DNA of 60,786 bases, from the NCBI GenBank assembly GCA_023647555.1, contig JALRLY010000256.1, positions 1 through 60,786 on the forward strand, written 5' to 3'. Below, piece after piece: positions 8,550-18,097 of this stretch. The notes below the pieces were generated by a model. That model was given only the letters and a program-made list of their open reading frames with translations. It made no database searches and was not told the origin of the DNA. Numbering within the stretch: the stretch's first letter is position 1; every line of letters starts with the position of its first letter. The position numbers and the translations under genes were made by a program. Source of the stretch: Pancytospora philotis (Eukaryota > Microsporidia).

Positions 8550-11363
8550 ATGAGCGACGAGCAGGAGATCAAGATCGACGAGGAGCTGTACAGCAGACAG
8601 CTCTACGTGCTCGGGCACGAGGCGATGAAGAAGATGATGAAGACGCGCGTGCTCGTGGTCGGGCTGGACGGGCTCGGGCAGGAGATAGCGAAGGACCTCT
8701 GCCTGGCCGGCATCCGGGTGGTGAACATCTGCGACCCCTGCGAGGTGCGGACGCGGGACCTGGGCGCGGGTTTCTACTTCTCGGCGGGCGCCGTCGGGCA
8801 GCCGCGCGACCGCGCCGTGCTGGAGAAGCTGCAGACGCTGAACAGGTACGTCTCGGTGGATGTCGAGGACTGCGGGAGCCTGCAGGAGTACGAGCCCGCG
8901 GGGTACGACGCGGTGATCGCGGTGAACCAGAGGATGGAGGACAGCGTGGCGCTGGGCAAGCGCTGCCACGAGCGCGGCGTGAAGTTCGTGCTCGCGAGCG
9001 TCTCCGGTGTTTTTTCGCAGATTTTCGTCGACTTTGGCAAGCATTTGTGTGTTGACAAGAACGGCGCGCCGCCCTGCATCGGCGGGATCAACGATATCAG
9101 CGCCGACGGCGTGCTTACGCTTTCCGACGGCTCTAAGCACACGCTGGAGACGGGCGACAAGATCAAGGTCGGCAAGGAGGTGTACGCGGTGGAGGTCTTG
9201 TCTCGGATCGAGCTCAGGCTGCTGGACTTCAAGGGAATCGACGGGGAGATGCCCCGGGACTTCGAGGAGGTGAAGGATTCCTTCGTGATTGAGCACAAGA
9301 GCATAGCCGATGCGCTCGGCGAGCCCGATATTGTATGCTTCGACGACATCGAGAAGGCCAGCTGGCTGCATGCGCTGTTCTCCGGCGAGGAGCTTACGCA
9401 GCATAGGCCGGAGGTGTGCGAGGAGGAGGTGAGCAGCAGCACGAACGAGGCTGCGAACAGCGACCGCGCGGAGGCGATCGGCAGCCCCAAGAAGATGTGC
9501 CTGAAGACACAGGGGATCAGCATTGAGGACTCGCGCCAGGCCAAGGTGGAGAAGCTGTTCAGCAGCACGCGCGGCTGCGTGACTGCGCCGATGTGCTCCA
9601 TCATAGGCGGCTTTGCGGCGCAGGAGGCTCTCAAGGCCGTTTCTGGCAAGTTCATTCCGCTTAAGCAGTTCTTCTACTTTGACTACGCTGATACGTTCCT
9701 TTCGCTGCTACCTGGCGGTGCTGAGCGCGCCGGTGCTGGGCCCTCCACCGATGACAGATACTTCGATGCGCGGATGGTCTTTTCGGATGCCGGCTTTGAA
9801 AGCCTCAAGAAGCTCAGGATTTTCCTTGTTGGCGCGGGCGCCATCGGCTGCGAGCACCTCAAGAATTTTGTGATGACCGGCATCGGCCTGGAGGGGCAGA
9901 TCGCTGTGACGGACATGGACTCGATCGAGCAGTCCAACCTGAACAGACAGTTTCTCTTCAAGGAATCAGACGTGTCCAAGCTCAAGTCCGAGTCTGCTGC
10001 GCGCCAGGCCGGCTGTCTGAACGAGGACTATGCTGGCGATGATAAGCCGCTGGTCTCTTACAACTTGGCGGTCAACGAGGAGAATGAATCCGTGTTCTCC
10101 GATGTCTTCTTCGATGGCCTTGATATCATTGCCAATGCTTTGGACAACGTGGAGGCGCGGCACTACATGGACCAGCGCGCAGTAACCACACGGACGGCCT
10201 TGGTAGACAGCGGTACCCTCGGCACGAAAGGGCATGTGCAGGTGGTGGTCCCGTTCGCCACCGAGAGCTACTCAGCCACGGTCGACACGGCCGATGCCTC
10301 CATCCCCATGTGCACCATCAAATCCTACCCGAGCAGCATCGAGCATACGATCGAGTGGGCGCTCGGCGAGTTCAAAACGCACTTCGAACAGGAAATCGAG
10401 CCGATCAAAAATACGGAGGACTGCATAAAAACAGCACTCGGAATGTTCGTGAACCAATTTTCTACGCAGATCCAGAACCTGCTCAGCACCTTCCCCGCCG
10501 ACCACATCACCAAAGAGGGCGTGCCGTTCTGGGCACCGCCCAAGCGGCCACCGACCCCGATTTCCTTCAACGTCAATGATAAGACGCACCTTCTTTTCAT
10601 CCACAGCTGCGCCAATCTCTACGCAACCTGCTACGGGATCAGCCATATCAGCAAGGACAAGATTCTGGCGTACATCGATAACGTATTTAGTCTGTCGGAG
10701 CCGAGCCCGATCCGCTTCGATGAGAACAGCAGCTCGAGCACCACGCTGCCCACGCCCATGCCGATCATCTACGACAAGGACTCGTGGCACGCTGATTTTA
10801 TCTACGCATGCGCGAATCTGCGCGCCAGGAACTACAAGATAAAGGAGCGGTCCAAGCTGTTCATCAGGGGCATATCGGGCAAGATCATCCCGGCGATCGC
10901 AACCACTACAGCGGTGGTTTCTGGGCTCGCGGTCATGGAGATGATCAAGTACGCGCTGGGCAAAGAGCTAAATGTGCAGAGCGATGATACGCTCAAGAAC
11001 TCGTTCCTGGACCTTGGTATGCCCTTCCTGGTGCTCACCGACCCGATCCCGCCCAGAAAGCTGTACTACGACTGCAAGGACGAGAGCATCGAATACACCG
11101 AGTGGTCCCGGATCGAGGTTGCGGACAAGCCGCTCAAGGATATCATTGCGGAGCTGTCTGAGCGGCTCGGCTGCGATGTGGACATGGCCTCGGCCGGTTC
11201 CAAGATGATCTACTGGAGCTCATCCAAGAAATACGACGGGAATCTGGACAAGACGGTCGCTGAGATAGTCAAGCGCAAGGACGGGCAGTTGGTGCAGTAT
11301 GTCGATTTCTTGACCAGCAGCGATGCTGATATGGAGAGGATAGCGGTCGTATTTAGTAGTTAA
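8550..11363 (+). CDS. UBA1: Ubiquitin-activating enzyme E1
   Basis: This is the E1 that adenylates ubiquitin and transfers it to E2 enzymes. At 937 residues it is slightly shorter than yeast Uba1 (1024 aa). The inactive adenylation half is at residues 10-400 (SRQLYVLGHEAMKKM). The active adenylation half begins near residue 420 with GAGAIGCEHLKN and continues with DMDSIEQSNLNRQFLF. The catalytic cysteine is in PMCTIKSYP (Cys588). The second catalytic Cys half-domain follows, with WAPPKRPP. The C-terminal ubiquitin-fold domain covers about residues 830-937. The start is preceded by CGCCCCTGA, which contains the local CCC motif. The stop is followed closely by A/T-rich sequence. All expected parts are present; nothing is broken. 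Confidence 0.97.
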   Translation: MSDEQEIKIDEELYSRQLYVLGHEAMKKMMKTRVLVVGLDGLGQEIAKDLCLAGIRVVNICDPCEVRTRDLGAGFYFSAGAVGQPRDRAVLEKLQTLNRYVSVDVEDCGSLQEYEPAGYDAVIAVNQRMEDSVALGKRCHERGVKFVLASVSGVFSQIFVDFGKHLCVDKNGAPPCIGGINDISADGVLTLSDGSKHTLETGDKIKVGKEVYAVEVLSRIELRLLDFKGIDGEMPRDFEEVKDSFVIEHKSIADALGEPDIVCFDDIEKASWLHALFSGEELTQHRPEVCEEEVSSSTNEAANSDRAEAIGSPKKMCLKTQGISIEDSRQAKVEKLFSSTRGCVTAPMCSIIGGFAAQEALKAVSGKFIPLKQFFYFDYADTFLSLLPGGAERAGAGPSTDDRYFDARMVFSDAGFESLKKLRIFLVGAGAIGCEHLKNFVMTGIGLEGQIAVTDMDSIEQSNLNRQFLFKESDVSKLKSESAARQAGCLNEDYAGDDKPLVSYNLAVNEENESVFSDVFFDGLDIIANALDNVEARHYMDQRAVTTRTALVDSGTLGTKGHVQVVVPFATESYSATVDTADASIPMCTIKSYPSSIEHTIEWALGEFKTHFEQEIEPIKNTEDCIKTALGMFVNQFSTQIQNLLSTFPADHITKEGVPFWAPPKRPPTPISFNVNDKTHLLFIHSCANLYATCYGISHISKDKILAYIDNVFSLSEPSPIRFDENSSSSTTLPTPMPIIYDKDSWHADFIYACANLRARNYKIKERSKLFIRGISGKIIPAIATTTAVVSGLAVMEMIKYALGKELNVQSDDTLKNSFLDLGMPFLVLTDPIPPRKLYYDCKDESIEYTEWSRIEVADKPLKDIIAELSERLGCDVDMASAGSKMIYWSSSKKYDGNLDKTVAEIVKRKDGQLVQYVDFLTSSDADMERIAVVFSS

Positions 11364-11637
11364 ATTGATTCATTTTTTTATTTGAAGATTTATAATGCTG
11401 GTATCACCGTAGTGCGATTAGATTTATGCGTGTGTCCGTTTTATTCTATATTATCGATCGCTTTAGATTTGGTAAAGACACTGCCTTGATCAATAAAGCA
11501 TCATTCTGCAGATACTATGAGTTACTACAGTAGAAACGTGGCAAATAAGGTCATAAAAGGATTTATTTTATACAAGAACAGAATGGATGCGCCGAGAGTG
11601 CTAGTAGCGCTTAGTGCAGGCTTAACTAAACATATCC

Positions 11638-13077
11638 CTATTCAGGCGCTGGATACATGAGCCGCTCGAGCGTTCTGAAGTCCGGACAGCAGCTGTTCCG
11701 TAGCAGGTAGTCCCTAAGGTACAACAGTGCCCTGTCATTGGGCTCGCCGGAGTACGACGGAATCAGCTGGCCATTCGCTGGATTGAAACTGAAGGAATCG
11801 GCAAGGTCATCCACAAGTATCATCTTGGCGGTGTCGCGGCCAATCAGATCCAAAGGCTTCGCATAGACGGCCGATTCGCCGCAGCCCTCGAGCTCCATGC
11901 AGTGGCGTCTGTCAAAAACGTGCTTGATGTGCCGGCCGCCATCGATAAGAGCCACTATTTTGGTGCAGTACTGCTCAAGGCCAGCAGAAAACACAGCGAT
12001 CTCATAGAAAGGGCCGACGGACGCCAGGAACTCGGCGAGGAACGGCCTACGCAGAATCTTGATGCGGCGCACGCCGCTGGCCAGCTCGAGCTCTACCACA
12101 TCGTCGCGCTCGCACTCGCCGGGCGTGGTAGGGCAGATGAGCGTGTGGTCCAGATCCAGAACGAGCAGCGGCTTGGTATCTGTCGCATCCGGCAGGTAAT
12201 ATCCGTTCGGCTGTATGATCTCGCTCTCTATTGCAGGGATGACCTCCGCATCGCTGATTCCCTCAGAGTGGCTCGCATAGGCTGATACAACGTACTCCAC
12301 GTACAGTCTGGTGCACTCCTGCATCAGCGCCATCGGGCACGCCGTATCGCGTTCTATGGCAGGGGAGGACGGAGAGTTCACCGCACCCGCGCGCCCGGGC
12401 TCCTTCTCCATCGCGAGCAGCACCGCCATAATCTCATACTTCACCCAGTTCACCGCTTCCTCCGGGTATTTATCGTAGATGCTGGCTTCGGCAGCTGCAT
12501 CAGAGTGCGTACTATTTTCATGTGGGCTGGAGCACGCATCGTCTAGACTCTCTGCCGTGCCCGCCTGAAGCTCTGGGCTAGCATCGGCATGCTTGGCTTC
12601 GTGTGCAGCATCAACATTTTCCTGAAAAACTGCAGTATCAGCCATCTCCTCGTCTATGGATTGCACCAAAAGCTCTTCACTATTCGAGGCAGAGCCATCG
12701 ATCAGTTCCTGCATGCTCTCCGCAGAAATTTGCCTATCTTGCTCCTGCGAGATTTCATTGTTGTGGCACGCATCCTCCAGCAACTCGTCGATCACCACAG
12801 GCTCAGAGTCGCCGGGCGCCTGCGCCAAGAATACGCCATCGCTACCATGGGCCTGTGCATCAGGAACCGCTGGTAGACCTGGTGCATCACCGAATGTTAT
12901 GCTATTTTCTGCACCATTTGGCTGCGCAAAATCATCCACACAATGATCGCCGGAAGCGCCAGCCACCCCGCCCTTAAGCGTTTGTCCGCGGCCAGACTCC
13001 CTTTCCTGGCTGCTCCTGTCGCTGAGCAGGACGTCCTCCGCGTTGCCGCAGCAGAGACTGTCAAAAACAAATGCCAT
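11638..13077 (-). CDS. HAD-family protein phosphatase of the FCP1/SCP/NIF type with long acidic N-terminus
   Basis: The C-terminal 180 residues form an FCP1-homology phosphatase domain. The nucleophile motif DLDHT is at residues 308-312. It is followed by RIKILRRPFLAEFLASVG, the EIAVFSAGLEQYC segment, DRRHC, and the DDLADSF motif that holds the Mg-binding acidic pair. The family dephosphorylates Ser/Thr, for example on the RNA polymerase II tail (FCP1, SCP) or on lipin (Nem1). No BRCT domain and no membrane span are seen, so it cannot be assigned to FCP1 or Nem1. The first 300 residues are low-complexity and rich in Asp, Glu, Ser and Ala, unusual for a compact genome. The start follows a CCC motif (AGCCCTT then ATG). 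The gene is convergent with UBA1. Confidence 0.88.
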   Translation of the reverse strand: MAFVFDSLCCGNAEDVLLSDRSSQERESGRGQTLKGGVAGASGDHCVDDFAQPNGAENSITFGDAPGLPAVPDAQAHGSDGVFLAQAPGDSEPVVIDELLEDACHNNEISQEQDRQISAESMQELIDGSASNSEELLVQSIDEEMADTAVFQENVDAAHEAKHADASPELQAGTAESLDDACSSPHENSTHSDAAAEASIYDKYPEEAVNWVKYEIMAVLLAMEKEPGRAGAVNSPSSPAIERDTACPMALMQECTRLYVEYVVSAYASHSEGISDAEVIPAIESEIIQPNGYYLPDATDTKPLLVLDLDHTLICPTTPGECERDDVVELELASGVRRIKILRRPFLAEFLASVGPFYEIAVFSAGLEQYCTKIVALIDGGRHIKHVFDRRHCMELEGCGESAVYAKPLDLIGRDTAKMILVDDLADSFSFNPANGQLIPSYSGEPNDRALLYLRDYLLRNSCCPDFRTLERLMYPAPE

Positions 13078-13779
13078 AAGGGCTGGCCGCCCGCGATTTT
13101 AATGCCGCAGTGTGGCTCGGGCCTGGCATCAGCACAGGCGCTGAATACAGAAGCAGCAAGCTAATAAATCTTCGTATTTTTATTTGGTGCGCATTTATCA
13201 CACAATATACTAGTTATTCGTTGCTGTAGGCACGCGCTCAAGTCTGCTCTGTAGCAAACAATTGCATCACAAGTCACGTGCGGCTGCAAGCAGAGGCCGT
13301 GTACGTGCCCCTTTAGCTGAATTGATATGCATTTGCTTGACAGATTGCGATAGCTATCATTTTGATCGCGCCTAGATCTTTGATCAGTAATGCGTGTTGG
13401 CTACATTTACACGTTTGTTCGATGAAAATAGGGCGAAAGACGCAAACAGGCGGTTGAGGCGCACCGCGCAGTGCTGATCTTTCTACCGGCGCGTATGTGT
13501 TCTAACAGACGCGCTCTTTGCCCGGCAAAGACTGCATGGACAGCTTCAGCGTGGGTGATCGCCGTAAACATTCGATGAGAATGCCAGAGCTTGCAGCAGT
13601 AGCAAAGCGGACCATGCGCTTGGCACTTCGCACGCTGCTGCGCGAAGATCCCGGGTGTCTGGCCGCCATGCCATGCGCCCGTCTAGACCGCGGGACTAGC
13701 ACGCGGCCCCGGTGCCCAGAGCAGCGCGCGAACAGCAGCAGAAAGACCGCCGCGAAAGCAATGTCAATCCAAACTTTAA
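13078..13779. other. Gene-free stretch, 702 bp
   Basis: No convincing gene is seen. Two overlapping opposite-strand frames of 66 and 100 codons around 13502-13820 are Arg/Ser/Cys-rich, have no start signal and run into the next gene, so I treat them as chance. The stretch holds the upstream regions of the phosphatase gene and the 3' flank of the zinc-finger gene. No tRNA is visible. Confidence 0.5.
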
Positions 13780-14286
13780 TTATATACCATTGGGATGGGC
13801 CTTACTCATGTGATACTTGAGCCCGTTGCTATTCCTGTATGCCTTCTGGCAGCTCCCGATCTGGCACACAAACGGCTTGTACACGTTCTCCTTGTCCTTG
13901 CTGTGCCCGTGCGTCATGTGGTACTTGAGCCCGTGGGACGACGTGTAGGACTTGTTGCAGCCGGGGCGCGGGCACACATGCTTGCGGTCCTGCGCCGAGT
14001 GCGTCGAGATCTCCTGCTCCTGCACGGAGTCGGACATGTCGTACTGCTCCCCGATGCTGATCTCGTTCATGAACTCGTCGAAGTTGAACAGGACTTCCTT
14101 GTCCTCGGCCGCGTCGGGGCTGAAGAGCGCGTCGTCCTCGAGCCGGAAAAGCGTCCGCTCGATCGCCTTGTCCTCGTCGCTGAGCAGATGCTTCTTCTCC
14201 TCGAAGCGTTTCTTGCGCGTGTAGTGCGTGGCTCTCAGATTCTCGAGCAGCGACTCGTAGCTGAAACTCTTATCAAAATTACTCAT
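13780..14286 (-). CDS. Two-finger C2H2 protein, SFP1-like
   Basis: The 168-residue product has two C-terminal C2H2 fingers of the split Sfp1/JAZF1 style: CPRPGCNKSYTSSHGLKYHM then CQIGSCQKAYRNSNGLKYHM. The repeated NGLKYH/HGLKYH signature is typical of fungal Sfp1, the regulator of ribosomal-protein and ribosome-biogenesis genes. The N-terminal 100 residues are charged and acidic (DEDKAIERTLFRLEDD), perhaps an activation segment. The frame is open upstream for 56 more codons, but the ATG at 14286 is preceded by AAAATATTTTGCCC, the local start signal, so I start there. With many ribosome genes in the window an Sfp1-type role is attractive, but it is inferred from the finger pattern only. Confidence 0.82.
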   Translation of the reverse strand: MSNFDKSFSYESLLENLRATHYTRKKRFEEKKHLLSDEDKAIERTLFRLEDDALFSPDAAEDKEVLFNFDEFMNEISIGEQYDMSDSVQEQEISTHSAQDRKHVCPRPGCNKSYTSSHGLKYHMTHGHSKDKENVYKPFVCQIGSCQKAYRNSNGLKYHMSKAHPNGI

Positions 14287-14524
14287 CTTGCGGTTGGGCA
14301 AAATATTTTTTACAAGAGGACTATTAAAGGAGCAGAGGAAGACGGGGCGGGCGCGCGGCGGGCCGGGAGAGGGGGCGCGGGGAGCAGCATTGCAGAATGC
14401 ACTATAGTAGATGGGCAATAAAGCTACGGCGGAGCCAGCGCGCAAGATTCCCACACTCTATCCCGGACACGTATTTTTATTAAAATTTGATTCATTACTT
14501 CATCAGGGATAAGTGAACTTTGCC

Positions 14525-14943
14525 AAGCTGCGGCGCCACCCCGGGCTTGGCGCCGCTTATCTGCGGGCCTTTCGACCGCCAGCGCTTCTTATTTGGCTGC
14601 TGCGCCGGAGCTTTGCATCACGCCCATGCAAAATTCTCCGGCTGAGCAGTAGAGTCGCACAGATCGAGCAGTGCGTGCTTAGCGCCCATCATAGAGCTGG
14701 ATGTAGTGCATGCAATGGCTATGCGTACTACTATAGCGGGGACATGTCTCTCTCCTCTCTGGCTCAACGCGCGGACTAGCTCCTCTATTAGCAGGAGATT
14801 CTCGACATGCGCGATGGTCGATGACCGGTGCTGAGCACTGGCACCGCGGTATACCGGGGCGGCTCGGCGCCGCTCGCGGAGCCACTCTTGTCGATATCGT
14901 ATTCTAGAGCGGCGGATGCGCTGGATCAACGCATGGAATCCGC
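14525..14943. ncRNA. Candidate structured RNA: chain of hairpins
   Basis: At least six stems follow each other. 14530-14556 has a perfect 9-bp stem GCGGCGCCA/TGGCGCCGC. 14598-14649 has three stacked stems of 5, 6 and 7 bp with small internal loops. 14703-14731 pairs GTAGT-GCAT with ATGC-ACTAC. 14780-14797 pairs CTCCT/AGGAG. 14825-14841 has a 7-bp stem with a 3-nt loop. 14912-14943 pairs GCGGAT and GCG with CGC and ATCCGC. I do not see diagnostic motifs of U2, U6, 5S, SRP or RNase P RNA, so family and strand are unknown. GC-rich DNA forms some stems by chance. Confidence 0.3.
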
Positions 14944-15492
14944 ATCCGGTGTTCTGGTACACTATACATAAGATTCTTGCGTGCGCTGCAGTTTCTATAA
15001 GCAAACATGTGCGCTGCACTATTTATATAATCTAGCGCTAGTATAATACTTGACTAGCATCATTGGGCGTACTTACGCTTTATGTTGCGCAATCCTGCAG
15101 TGCCATTGCACGGCATTTGGCGATCGATCGGCGATTCTGCCTGGTTTGTCTGCTGCTAATACAGTGCTGTATTTTACCGCACTGGCCTCTTAGCCCGTAA
15201 GCGCGCTTTTGAACGCGTATGTTGAATAACTGAAAGACATTTGTTTTAAATGCGCAGAGCGGCATGCAAGCTACATAATGCATATAGCGGCATGCGTGTG
15301 CCCGCACAGGAGCACTAACATGGCCGTTCGCCGATCGGCTCGGAACCTATACTTCAATTACACCCTATAAGCAGCCGCTGAAAGCAAGCCAGAATAAAAG
15401 AAAGAAAATACAAACACACATGCGTAGGCTTGATGCACACAGTCCCTCGGAGACGCCGGCGGCGCGCGCCCGCCCCGCCTGCTTAATAGAAG

Positions 15493-15516
15493 AAAATTTT
15501 GCAAAATTTTTACCCC
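15493..15516 (+). promoter_or_regulatory. Double AAAATTTT box plus CCCC start motif of RPL7
   Basis: AAAATTTT occurs at 15493-15500 and again at 15503-15510. A CCCC run follows directly before the ATG at 15518. This is the clearest example of the two-part start signal in the window and fits a highly expressed ribosomal-protein gene. Confidence 0.7.
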
Positions 15517-15517
15517 A

Positions 15518-16228
15518 ATGGTTTTTATGGTCGCGCCGGTTTCTTCGGTTAGGAAGCAGGAATACGAGGCGAAGGTCGACGCCCTCAGACAGAAGCAGAT
15601 GGACGCCTTCGAGAAGCGCGTTGTCAGCAACACTGCGCACGCTGAGACGATGACCGTGAAGATCCTCGAGAACATCAAGGCGCAGAAGGCGGCCGAGGCG
15701 GAGAAGATGCGCAACGCCGACTCCTTCTACGTGCCGGCCGAGCCCAACTTCATCGTTGCGATCCAGATCCGCTCCAAGTGCAACGTCGGCCCTGCGCCGC
15801 GCAAGGTCATGGAGCTGATGAGGATGACCAGCATCAACACCTGTGTGATTCTGAGGAACAACAAGAGCACCAAGAACATGCTCGCGAAGGCCAAGGACTA
15901 CATCGCCTTTGGCTTTATCGACTACGAGCTGCTGAGAAGGCTCGTCTACGAGAGAGGCTTCGGCAAGATCGGCCACTCCAAGGTCAAGCTCACCAACGAG
16001 AACATCGAGGAGCACTTTGCGGGCAAGTACAGATGCATCGAGGAGCTCGTGTACGCCATATACAGCGGCAGCGACGACATCAAGCAGATCCTCAATTTCC
16101 TGTACCCGCTCAAGCTCAGCGTCCCGCTCGGTGGCTTCAAGGGCAAGAAGTCTAAGAACTACCTCGAGGGCGGTGCCTGCAACAACCACAAGGAGCTGCT
16201 CGGCAAGCTGCTTGAGAGGATGATATAA
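15518..16228 (+). CDS. RPL7: Large-subunit ribosomal protein uL30 (RPL7)
   Basis: RPL7 (uL30) is a 60S protein. The 236-residue product shows the eukaryote-specific basic N-terminal helix (residues 10-65) followed by the uL30 fold: FIVAIQIRS, RKVMELMRMTSINTCVILRNN and KAKDYIAFGFIDYELLRRLVYERGFGK, with the conserved C-terminal block HKELLGKLLERMI. The length agrees with yeast Rpl7 (244 aa). The first ATG at 15518 is preceded by CCCCA and two AAAATTTT boxes. A second in-frame ATG at 15527 would remove only three residues. No intron is needed, although RPL7 genes of many fungi have them. It is convergent with the next gene, 79 bp away. Confidence 0.97.
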   Translation: MVFMVAPVSSVRKQEYEAKVDALRQKQMDAFEKRVVSNTAHAETMTVKILENIKAQKAAEAEKMRNADSFYVPAEPNFIVAIQIRSKCNVGPAPRKVMELMRMTSINTCVILRNNKSTKNMLAKAKDYIAFGFIDYELLRRLVYERGFGKIGHSKVKLTNENIEEHFAGKYRCIEELVYAIYSGSDDIKQILNFLYPLKLSVPLGGFKGKKSKNYLEGGACNNHKELLGKLLERMI

Positions 16229-16307
16229 TTAAATTACGTCCAGACTATTCTGTGGGTACGGTGTGTCGGCTCATCTGTAGTTTATTGCTGCTGCTTTGAA
16301 GCCATTG

Positions 16308-17780
16308 TTAAGCAAGAGATCCGAAGAGCAAAAGGGCCGAGGGAGAGCCCACCAAAAATGCATAGCGATCAACTTTTTTAATTTGCATGATGTTGTTGAA
16401 AAATTCGAGAAACTCTGCCGACTCTATTTTGATTGGCTGGTTGCTCAGCAGCTCAGCGGCTCCAACGCCGTCGCCGCTGCTGTACAGCGTGTCTAGGCAG
16501 CTGCGCCCCGAACGGGCATGGCCCTCAGTCAGCTTGTTGAACAAGTAGCTGCAGTTCTCCCCGAGGAGATCGCTGTACTGGTTGCGGGGATCTGTGGCGC
16601 GCAGCTTCAGCTCGGACACTTCTCTGACCGCCGTGCTTTCCTTCAGAGCGGACCGCAGCCCGAAGAGATCGACTGCGTGCCCGAGGCAGTTCGTGTCCAT
16701 GAACCGCTTGATCTTCTGCTCGATGGTGGCCAGGTCGTGCTCGTGGTTCCGCTGCAGCGAGGAGCACTGTGCGCTCATGACATCGCCCGTAACGATCATC
16801 GGATCGCTCCACAGGAAGGCGTTGTTGTAGATCTGGATGTTCTTGATGCTGAGCTGCTTCATCAGCTGCAGCGTGTTCGCGCACAGGCAGAAGTACCTGC
16901 TGAGGAAGAGGTGAATGAGGTCTATCTCGTAGTTCTCAGTGAAAGCCGTCCTGAAGCTTACGTACAGCGCGAGCACGAGGTTCTTCTCGGTCCGCGACGC
17001 GATGAGCAGCGCGAGCAGTATTTTGTGGTTAATAAACGACGGGGACGCCGTGTAAAGCGCAAGCATCCGCTGCAGCAGCTCCTCGCTGTAGCCGCGCCGC
17101 AGGTAGGCGATCAAAACATCGTAGTTGGGCTGCCCAGTTGATTCGAGCCCGGTGGTGCTGAGGATCTTGCGGAGTTCACCAAAATCGATGGTGTTTAGGG
17201 CCATTTTAGTGGCGAGGATCATATCCTTGTCTTTGAGCAGCGTGTACCAGCGGTAGTTGCTGGACCTGCGCTCGCTCAGCAGCAAGCCGCGTGCGAGCGC
17301 ATATTCGTAGAGCCGGAAATCGTCGATCTCGTCGATGAGCTTGTCGAGGCACTTTGCGGCATCGCACTCGCCGGATGCATCGGGCCCCGCCAGCGCGGCA
17401 TCAGCGAGCGCTGGTGCTTCCGCGGCGCATCTGAGAAGCCAGTCGCGCCGGACCGCCTTGTATATGAAGCTGCCCCCGGTGCACCGGGACACGGCTGCTG
17501 CCAGCTCATCCACGCTGAGCCTCTCGTCCTTAATGAGTATGCGGACGAAGAACGGGTCGATGTGCACCACCCGCTCGAGAAATAGCAAAAATAGCCTCTT
17601 GCTGTTCGCCAGATCCATGTAGAGGCTCAGGAGGATGTACTGCGGCTGCTGGTCGCACACCTTGATGGCGTGCTTCTGGGCGGCATCGTGCTTCCCGCCC
17701 AGAATGCTGGCAATGCAGCTGTCCTGCGGGCTGAGCAGCCTGTGCAGGAACGTCTCCAGGCTTTTCGCGAACTTCACCAT
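16308..17780 (-). CDS. MDM20/NAA25-like auxiliary subunit of NatB acetyltransferase
   Basis: The 490-residue protein is all-helical and TPR-like. The family call rests on the segment around residues 290-330, where NYEIDLIHLFLSRYFCLCA is followed by LMKQLSIKNIQIYNNAFL. This fits the conserved Mdm20/NAA25 pattern (solenoid helix, then LNIKNIQxDTLSHLL). Mdm20 anchors the catalytic subunit Nat3 on the ribosome to acetylate N-terminal Met-Asp, Met-Glu and Met-Asn. It is shorter than yeast Mdm20 (796 aa), as usual for reduced genomes. The frame extends 21 codons upstream from a GTG. The ATG at 17780, with two A/T boxes of the AAATTTTT type within 40 bp, is preferred. Another TPR scaffold remains possible. 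Confidence 0.6.
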   Translation of the reverse strand: MVKFAKSLETFLHRLLSPQDSCIASILGGKHDAAQKHAIKVCDQQPQYILLSLYMDLANSKRLFLLFLERVVHIDPFFVRILIKDERLSVDELAAAVSRCTGGSFIYKAVRRDWLLRCAAEAPALADAALAGPDASGECDAAKCLDKLIDEIDDFRLYEYALARGLLLSERRSSNYRWYTLLKDKDMILATKMALNTIDFGELRKILSTTGLESTGQPNYDVLIAYLRRGYSEELLQRMLALYTASPSFINHKILLALLIASRTEKNLVLALYVSFRTAFTENYEIDLIHLFLSRYFCLCANTLQLMKQLSIKNIQIYNNAFLWSDPMIVTGDVMSAQCSSLQRNHEHDLATIEQKIKRFMDTNCLGHAVDLFGLRSALKESTAVREVSELKLRATDPRNQYSDLLGENCSYLFNKLTEGHARSGRSCLDTLYSSGDGVGAAELLSNQPIKIESAEFLEFFNNIMQIKKVDRYAFLVGSPSALLLFGSLA

Positions 17781-18097
17781 GCGCGGAGGCGCAGCAAATT
17801 TTTGCCGAAAAATTCGCCGCTCCGCAATACCGTTGTCTAACACGTCTGCGCCATTGCGTTTGCATTCTCTTTATAGCTGGTACTGCTATGCATTGTATTT
17901 GCTAGTCAAGCGCATTGTAAATCTATTTCCGCAGCCAGAAAACGCGAATGCATGTCGAATAGTAAATCTCATTTCCGCCTGTGACTTTATTTTCTTGGCT
18001 TTTAGCTTTGCATCCAAGCGCGCCAGGACTCTATCCAGCATCACGCCCAATCCATTGCCTGCCAATCCAAATATCGGACGCGCTGATTGGAGGCCCA

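Larger units (their letters stand above)
14287..15517. other. Longest gene-free stretch in the window, about 1.2 kb
   Basis: This spacer separates the divergent SFP1-like and RPL7 genes and is far longer than most spacers here. The longest frame in it (14618-15019, minus) begins with GTG and lacks the local start signal. The left half contains a series of hairpins described separately. The right half holds short direct repeats of AGCGGCATGC and the RPL7 promoter. No tRNA or 5S rRNA is readable. Confidence 0.6.

Noticed and set aside
13502..13820. Overlapping small frames on both strands upstream of the SFP1-like gene
   Set aside because: No start signal, Arg/Ser/Cys-rich composition, and overlap with the coding end of the next gene.
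14618..15019. A 133-codon minus-strand frame inside the hairpin region
   Set aside because: It starts with GTG, lacks the local start motif and overlaps the strong stems; a noncoding reading fits better.
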